NCBI GenBank assembly: GCA_018240895.1
Contig: JAFEEX010000001.1
Span: 97,288 to 142,124, forward strand
Source of the DNA: Pseudomonadota bacterium
Lineage (GTDB): Bacteria > Pseudomonadota > Alphaproteobacteria > Sphingomonadales > Sphingomonadaceae
Reading direction: 5' to 3'
DNA length: 44,837 nt
The number at the start of each line of letters is the position of its first letter. The first letter of the stretch is position 1. The notes beneath the pieces are model-generated. The model did no database searches. It worked only from the letters and a program-made list of their open reading frames with translations, and was not told the DNA's origin. Made by a program: the position numbers and the translations under genes. This document shows, piece after piece, positions 40,725-44,837 of this stretch.

Positions 40725-42689
40725 ATGTCCAGCATGGTGCGCAAGACTTTCCCTTTACTGGCCCTTACCCTCACCCTTTTGCCCGGCTGTGCCAGGGCGC
40801 AGGATGGCGCGGAATGGGATCAGGCACGCATCGCGCTGCAATCGGGCCAGACCGGGGTGATGAAGCAGGCGGTGGAGCGCTGGAAGCAGCTCAACGCCTC
40901 TGACCAGTTCGGATTTTCCGACTATGCCGGGTTCCTGATGTCCTATCCGGGGTTTCCGGAAGAGGCGAAATTCCGCCTCAATGCCGAACGTGCATTGGAC
41001 CGCGAAAATGCCGACCCGCGCCGGGTCGCGTCATTTTTTGATCGTTATCCGCCCGTCACCAATCAGGGCCGCGCGATCTATGCCCTGGCGCTCAACGCGC
41101 TGAACCGCCCGGATGCAATGAAAGTTGCAAAGGAAGCATGGCGCGGCGGCCCGATGAGCGACACGGCGGAGGCAATGCTGATGTCGCTGCTCGGCTCAGG
41201 CCTGACGCCGGATGATCAGGACGCCCGGATGGACGCGCTGCTCTGGGCCAATGCCGCCGCGCAGGCAACGCGGCAGATTGCATACGTTTCACCCGGATCG
41301 CGCGGCCAGTTCATGGCCCGCCTGTCTCTGGTCCAGAATCAGGATCCCGCCTCCACCGGCGTTGCGACCGGGCCAGAGGCAATGAGGGACGCGGGTTATG
41401 TCTATAACCGCTCGCGGATGCTGCGCTCGACCGGCCAGAGCCGCAGCGCGGCATGGACGCTCGCCTCGCGCACGCCGCTGTCCGCTCCTGCGCGCGATGG
41501 ACGCAAATGGGTGGCGGAACTGCTGGCCGCCGCCCGTGCAGGTGATGACCAGAGCGCGGTGCGGATCGCGGCCGGGGCTGACGATGGCTTCGCGCCGGGC
41601 ACTGACATCTCGCGGCAGTCCTTCCAGATCCGCGATGACTATACCTCGCTGATGTGGCTGGGCGGAACCAAGGCGCTGTGGAACCTTGGCAGCGGCACCC
41701 AGGCCGCCCCGTTGTTCCTGCGCTATGGCAATGCCGCGCGCACCCCGCAGACCCGGTCAAAGGGCTTCTACTGGGCCGGCCGCGCCATGGCCCGCGCCGG
41801 CAATTCCGCCGAGGCCCGCCGCTATTTCCAGATGGCTGCCGCCTATCCCGATCAGTTCTATGGAATGCTGGCGCTGGAACGGATGGGCGCGCCGCTGCCC
41901 GCGTTTGATGCCATGCCAAAGGTCACTGCCAGCGCCGATCAGCGCAACGCCTTCAACGCACGGCCCCTGACCATGGCCGTGCGCGAGGTTGCCCGCGAAA
42001 GCGACTGGCCAACGGCGGTGCGTTTTTTCCGCGAGATCAGCGATCAGGCCGAAACCGAGGTCGATCATGTGCTGGTCGCCGATCTGGCGCGAGAGCTTGG
42101 CCGCCGCGACCTGGGGGTGATCCTGGGCCAGTCGGCCCATGCCGATGGGTTTGGCGATTTCCAGAAGATCGCCTTTCCGCTGATCCCGACCCCCACGGGT
42201 TCGGACTGGACCATGGTTCACGCGATCAGCCGCCAGGAAAGCCAGTTCGCGATGAATGCGGTCAGCCACGCCGGGGCGCGCGGGCTGATGCAGCTGATGC
42301 CGCGAACCGCGGCGGAACAGGCCGGCAAGCTGGGCTATAGCTTTGACGCCGCCGCGTTGACCCGCGATGCGGGATATAACCTGACGCTGGGCGACGCCTA
42401 TTACGGGCGGATGATGGACTATTTCAGCGGTTCCTATCCGCTGGCCATCGCCGCCTACAACGCGGGCGCGGGCAATGTGAACAAGTGGCTGCGCGCCAAC
42501 GGCGATCCGCGCAATGGCGGGGTTGACTGGATCGACTGGATCGAGCGCATCCCCTTGTCCGAAACCCGCAACTATGTGCAGCGGGTGCTGGAAAACGCGG
42601 TGGTCTATGAGGCGATGAACCCGCAGCGGGCGCGCTATAAGGGGGCCAATCCGCTCAGCCGTTTTCTGGGCAAGCAGACGCCGGGCTGA
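40725..42689 (+). CDS. soluble lytic murein transglycosylase (Slt-type)
   Basis: The enzyme cleaves peptidoglycan glycan strands with formation of anhydro-muramic ends. The 654-residue protein has an export signal that ends in LLPGC or in ARAQD, a superhelical alpha domain with repeat-like helices (about 40-460) and the C-terminal goose-lysozyme-like domain with the catalytic Glu505 in SRQESQF, GLMQLMP and YPLAIAAYNAGAGNV. ATG 40725 has AAGGAG upstream at a long 12-base distance; ATG 40734 is the alternative. The longer frame reaching 40320 only mirrors dapA. Confidence 0.93.
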   Translation: MSSMVRKTFPLLALTLTLLPGCARAQDGAEWDQARIALQSGQTGVMKQAVERWKQLNASDQFGFSDYAGFLMSYPGFPEEAKFRLNAERALDRENADPRRVASFFDRYPPVTNQGRAIYALALNALNRPDAMKVAKEAWRGGPMSDTAEAMLMSLLGSGLTPDDQDARMDALLWANAAAQATRQIAYVSPGSRGQFMARLSLVQNQDPASTGVATGPEAMRDAGYVYNRSRMLRSTGQSRSAAWTLASRTPLSAPARDGRKWVAELLAAARAGDDQSAVRIAAGADDGFAPGTDISRQSFQIRDDYTSLMWLGGTKALWNLGSGTQAAPLFLRYGNAARTPQTRSKGFYWAGRAMARAGNSAEARRYFQMAAAYPDQFYGMLALERMGAPLPAFDAMPKVTASADQRNAFNARPLTMAVREVARESDWPTAVRFFREISDQAETEVDHVLVADLARELGRRDLGVILGQSAHADGFGDFQKIAFPLIPTPTGSDWTMVHAISRQESQFAMNAVSHAGARGLMQLMPRTAAEQAGKLGYSFDAAALTRDAGYNLTLGDAYYGRMMDYFSGSYPLAIAAYNAGAGNVNKWLRANGDPRNGGVDWIDWIERIPLSETRNYVQRVLENAVVYEAMNPQRARYKGANPLSRFLGKQTPG

Positions 42690-42759
42690 CCGGCGTTGCG
42701 ACCTGCCCGGATCAGCCGGCGCTTGTCGAAACCGCCACGCTGCCGCTAAGCTTGGACGC

Positions 42760-43251
42760 ATGAAGCCCGAAGGCCCGCCCATTACTCCCGCCGGCATGAC
42801 CGCGCTAAGGGCGCGTTATGACCATCTGCTGGGCACCGAGCGTCCCGCGATCGTAGAAATCGTAAGCTGGGCCGCCGGCAACGGCGATCGCAGTGAAAAT
42901 GGCGATTACCTGTACGGGCGAAAGCGGATGCGCGAGATTGACCGCGAGCTGGCGCACCTTGCCCGGCGCATGAAGGCATGCCGGGTGATCGACCCCGCCG
43001 CTCAGCAAGACAGGACGCGCGTCTGGTTCGGTGCGCGTGTGACCATTGCTGACGAGGACGACAATCAGCGGCAGGTTGCGCTGGTCGGCGATGACGAGCA
43101 GGATGCCTCTGCCGGGCTGATCGGCTGGAGCGCCCCGCTATCGCGCGCGCTGCGCGGTGCGGCCGTGGGCGATTTGCGCCGGGTGAACCTGCCCTCTGGC
43201 GAAAAGGAATGGGAAGTGCTGGCCATTGTTTATCCGCCCGGCAGGATCTGA
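42760..43251 (+). CDS. transcript cleavage factor GreA/GreB family
   Basis: Gre factors enter the RNA polymerase secondary channel and trigger cleavage of backtracked RNA. The 163-residue protein has the N-terminal coiled coil with the acidic tip GDRSENGDYLYGRKRMREIDREL and the C-terminal FKBP-like domain (VTIADEDDNQRQVALVGDDE). The YLYGRKRMREIDREL wording is more like GreB than GreA. It starts a run of four closely spaced genes. Confidence 0.92.
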   Translation: MKPEGPPITPAGMTALRARYDHLLGTERPAIVEIVSWAAGNGDRSENGDYLYGRKRMREIDRELAHLARRMKACRVIDPAAQQDRTRVWFGARVTIADEDDNQRQVALVGDDEQDASAGLIGWSAPLSRALRGAAVGDLRRVNLPSGEKEWEVLAIVYPPGRI

Positions 43252-43253
43252 TC

Positions 43254-43436
43254 GTGGCAGAGATCATCAACCTGCGCATGGCGCGCAAGGCCAGGGTCCG
43301 CGCCGCCGCCGATCAAACCGCGCAGGCCAACCGCGCAAAGCACGGACGGACCGGTGCCGAAAAGAACCATCGGCGCAAGGAGGCAGAGCGCACCGCGCGC
43401 CTGATCGACGGTGCCCGGCTGGAGGGGGAGGAATAA
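43254..43436 (+). CDS. DUF4169 family small basic protein
   Basis: The 60-residue protein is nearly all helix, with Arg, Lys and Ala dominating (EIINLRMARKARVRAAADQ, then RAKHGRTGAEKNHRRKEAER and a final LIDGARLEG). That matches DUF4169, for which no function is known. GTG 43254 has AGGA seven bases upstream and lies two bases after the greB stop. Its stop overlaps the next ATG by one base. Confidence 0.85.
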   Translation: MAEIINLRMARKARVRAAADQTAQANRAKHGRTGAEKNHRRKEAERTARLIDGARLEGEE

Positions 43437-43642
43437 TGCGTACCACGTTCGATTCCGCGAGTGCCCGGCTCTATCACCTTGACGGCGATGTTGAAGGCGG
43501 CGCAGCGCAAACGCTGTTTTATGGCCCGCTGCTTGATGCATTGCGGCTTGCCGAACAGCAGCCCGATGACGTGCAGCAGGGTCTGTTCATAGCCACTGAC
43601 AACGATGTGGTGGCCTATCTGGACCTGATCGGCGAAGAGTGA
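43436..43642 (+). CDS. 68-aa acidic protein of unknown function
   Basis: The small acidic protein (MRTTFDSASARLYHLDGDVE, then LLDALRLAEQQPDD and DNDVVAYLDLIGEE) has no motif I recognise. A strong GGAGGGGGAGG precedes the ATG, and it overlaps the DUF4169 stop, so it is clearly expressed with it. The contrast of a very basic and a very acidic partner, coupled by overlap, could mean a complex, but this is only a guess. Confidence 0.72.
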   Translation: MRTTFDSASARLYHLDGDVEGGAAQTLFYGPLLDALRLAEQQPDDVQQGLFIATDNDVVAYLDLIGEE

Positions 43643-43685
43643 TCGCCGCTTTGAAAGCGGCGGCATTTCTGCAAGAAGCCGCTCC

Positions 43686-44177
43686 ATGTTGCGCCGTCTG
43701 CTTTGCCTTGCCGTTGTTTTTTCCTGCGTCACCCCTGCCCTGGCGCGCGATGCGCTGGGCACCTTTGAGAACTGGGCGGCCTTTCGCGATTCCGCGGTGC
43801 CGCGCTGCTATGCCATCGCCATTGCAGAACCTTCGACCCTGCGCCGCGATTATCAGCCCTATGCCGATGTTGCCACCTGGCCGCGCCAGAACCTGCGCGG
43901 GCAGGTTCATTTCCGGCTGTCGCGAAAGCTGGCCGCCAATGCGCCGATCGTGCTGTCAATCGGCGGGCAGCGTCTGAACCTGGTCGGCGGCGGCGGCGAT
44001 GCCTGGGCGGCGGACAAGCGGATGGACGCCGCAGTGGTCGCCGCGATGCGATCCGCCAGCGAGATGACCGTCAGCGCCCGCGGCAACGACGGCAAGGGTT
44101 TTTCCAACACCTGGAAACTGGCCGGCGCCGCCACCGCGATGGACGCGGCGGCAATCGGCTGCGCGCAGCTGCGCTAG
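43686..44177 (+). CDS. exported IalB-like protein
   Basis: The 163-residue protein has a Sec signal (cleavage near PALARD, residue 21) and a mature part of the 'invasion associated locus B' type: FENWAAFRDSAVPRCYAIA, FRLSRKL, VLSIGGQRLNLVG and a second cysteine in IGCAQLR, likely paired with the first. The name comes from Bartonella; in free-living alphaproteobacteria the role is unknown. It lies 36 bases before rlmN. Confidence 0.7.
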   Translation: MLRRLLCLAVVFSCVTPALARDALGTFENWAAFRDSAVPRCYAIAIAEPSTLRRDYQPYADVATWPRQNLRGQVHFRLSRKLAANAPIVLSIGGQRLNLVGGGGDAWAADKRMDAAVVAAMRSASEMTVSARGNDGKGFSNTWKLAGAATAMDAAAIGCAQLR

Positions 44178-44213
44178 CATTTGTGAGGTATCACGCCTAT
44201 ATCGCGCGGCCTT

Positions 44214-44837
44214 ATGGCCGACACTGCACTCATGCCGATTCCTGGACAGATTGACCCCGTCCCCACCCCGCGCGACATTACGCCGCGTGAGGATGGGCGT
44301 GTTGATCTGATTGGCCTGCCGCGCGCGCGCATTGCCGAACTGTTCGCGGAGGCGGGGCTTGACGCCAAGGCGGCCAAGCTGCGTGCCAAGCAGGTGTTTC
44401 ACTGGCTTTATCACCGCGGCGTTACCGATTTCGCGGCGATGACCGACATCGCCAAGACCATGCGCCCGTGGCTGGAGGAACGCTTCGTGATCGGCCGGCC
44501 CGAAATCGTTCTGGCCCAGCATTCCAGCGACGGCACCCGCAAATGGTTGCTGAAAACCGCGGACGATCAGGAATACGAGATGGTCTTCATCCCCGATGCC
44601 GATCGGGGAACCCTGTGCGTTTCCAGCCAGGTTGGCTGCACGCTCAATTGCCGGTTCTGCCATACCGGCACGATGCGGCTGGTGCGCAACCTGACACCGG
44701 GAGAAATCGTCGGACAGGTGATGCTGGCGCGCGATGCGCTGGGCGAATGGCCCAAGGGATCGATGGCGGGGCTCGATGCCGATGAGGATGAGGGCGGTTA
44801 CAGCTCTGACGGGCGCCTGCTGACCAACATCGTGATG
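44214..44837 (+). CDS. rlmN: 23S rRNA/tRNA adenine-C2 methyltransferase, N-terminal part
   Basis: RlmN is a radical-SAM enzyme that methylates A2503 of 23S rRNA and A37 of some tRNAs. The first 208 residues are present and the gene runs off the right edge. Visible signs are the helical accessory domain (KQVFHWLYHRGV), the DGTRKWLL and EYEMVFIPD strands, CVSSQVGC, and the iron-sulfur motif CTLNCRFC (Cys142, Cys146, Cys149). ATG 44214 is the likely start; ATG 44232 is a second option. Confidence 0.96.
   Translation, partial: MADTALMPIPGQIDPVPTPRDITPREDGRVDLIGLPRARIAELFAEAGLDAKAAKLRAKQVFHWLYHRGVTDFAAMTDIAKTMRPWLEERFVIGRPEIVLAQHSSDGTRKWLLKTADDQEYEMVFIPDADRGTLCVSSQVGCTLNCRFCHTGTMRLVRNLTPGEIVGQVMLARDALGEWPKGSMAGLDADEDEGGYSSDGRLLTNIVM

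Noticed and set aside
1-44837. CRISPR array
   Set aside because: No set of regularly spaced direct repeats is present; the periodic 8-base arms near 18-20 kb are inverted repeats.

Overview
The window is a compact, GC-rich (about 64% by eye) alphaproteobacterial chromosome segment, most likely from the order Sphingomonadales (Novosphingobium/Sphingomonas/Erythrobacter-like). This follows from the C4-type 5-aminolevulinate synthase, the infA-maf-RNase E/G-like-yacG operon followed by tRNA-Phe, the plsY-dprA-topA order, a DUF2853 protein, an XrtV-accessory-like small protein and a GTA-type spike base protein. There is no prophage and no CRISPR array. Protein-coding density is high, and many genes start at GTG or TTG with clear Shine-Dalgarno (SD) sequences.

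Layout. 1-2477: argH (cut by the left edge), divergent from a TlpA-like lipoprotein, then msrB-msrA (exported methionine sulfoxide reductases). 2478-3127: no recognisable gene. 3128-5650: a 59-aa small basic protein, a GT4 glycosyltransferase whose 5' end may be frameshifted, and a DUF4239 membrane protein. 5760-11512: plsY-dprA-secreted protein-membrane protein-topA, all on the minus strand. 11594-15146: murI, hemA (with an FNR/FixK-like box) and a DUF2853-OmpA fusion protein. 15381-21123: a polyamine block on the minus strand: carboxy(nor)spermidine synthase, a GxxExxY gene inside an inverted-repeat element, carboxy(nor)spermidine decarboxylase, a serine hydrolase and ornithine decarboxylase behind a structured leader. 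21171-25595: a threonine/serine dehydratase, two MAPEG proteins and a TonB-dependent receptor. 25850-27981: infA, maf, RNase E/G-like, yacG, tRNA-Phe. 28119-32207: an EmrA-EmrB-outer-membrane-factor efflux operon. 32451-39688: a surface-glycan island (acyltransferase, GH74-like beta-propeller, XrtV-accessory-like protein, spike base protein, SGNH hydrolase, polyprenyl sugar-phosphate transferase). 39748-44837: dapA, soluble lytic transglycosylase, greB-like, DUF4169, a 68-aa protein, an IalB-like protein, and rlmN (cut by the right edge).

How genes work together. The polyamine block encodes a route that needs no S-adenosylmethionine decarboxylase: ornithine to putrescine, condensation with aspartate semialdehyde, then decarboxylation to spermidine. 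The TlpA lipoprotein next to secreted MsrA and MsrB separates into three genes the three activities fused in neisserial PilB. The glycan island joins polymer synthesis and acylation genes to a two-gene unit resembling the capsule-binding head spikes of the Rhodobacter gene transfer agent. The most unusual items are this spike/glycan pairing, the 506-bp GxxExxY element that exactly fills the gap between two polyamine genes, and the switch-like leader of ornithine decarboxylase.
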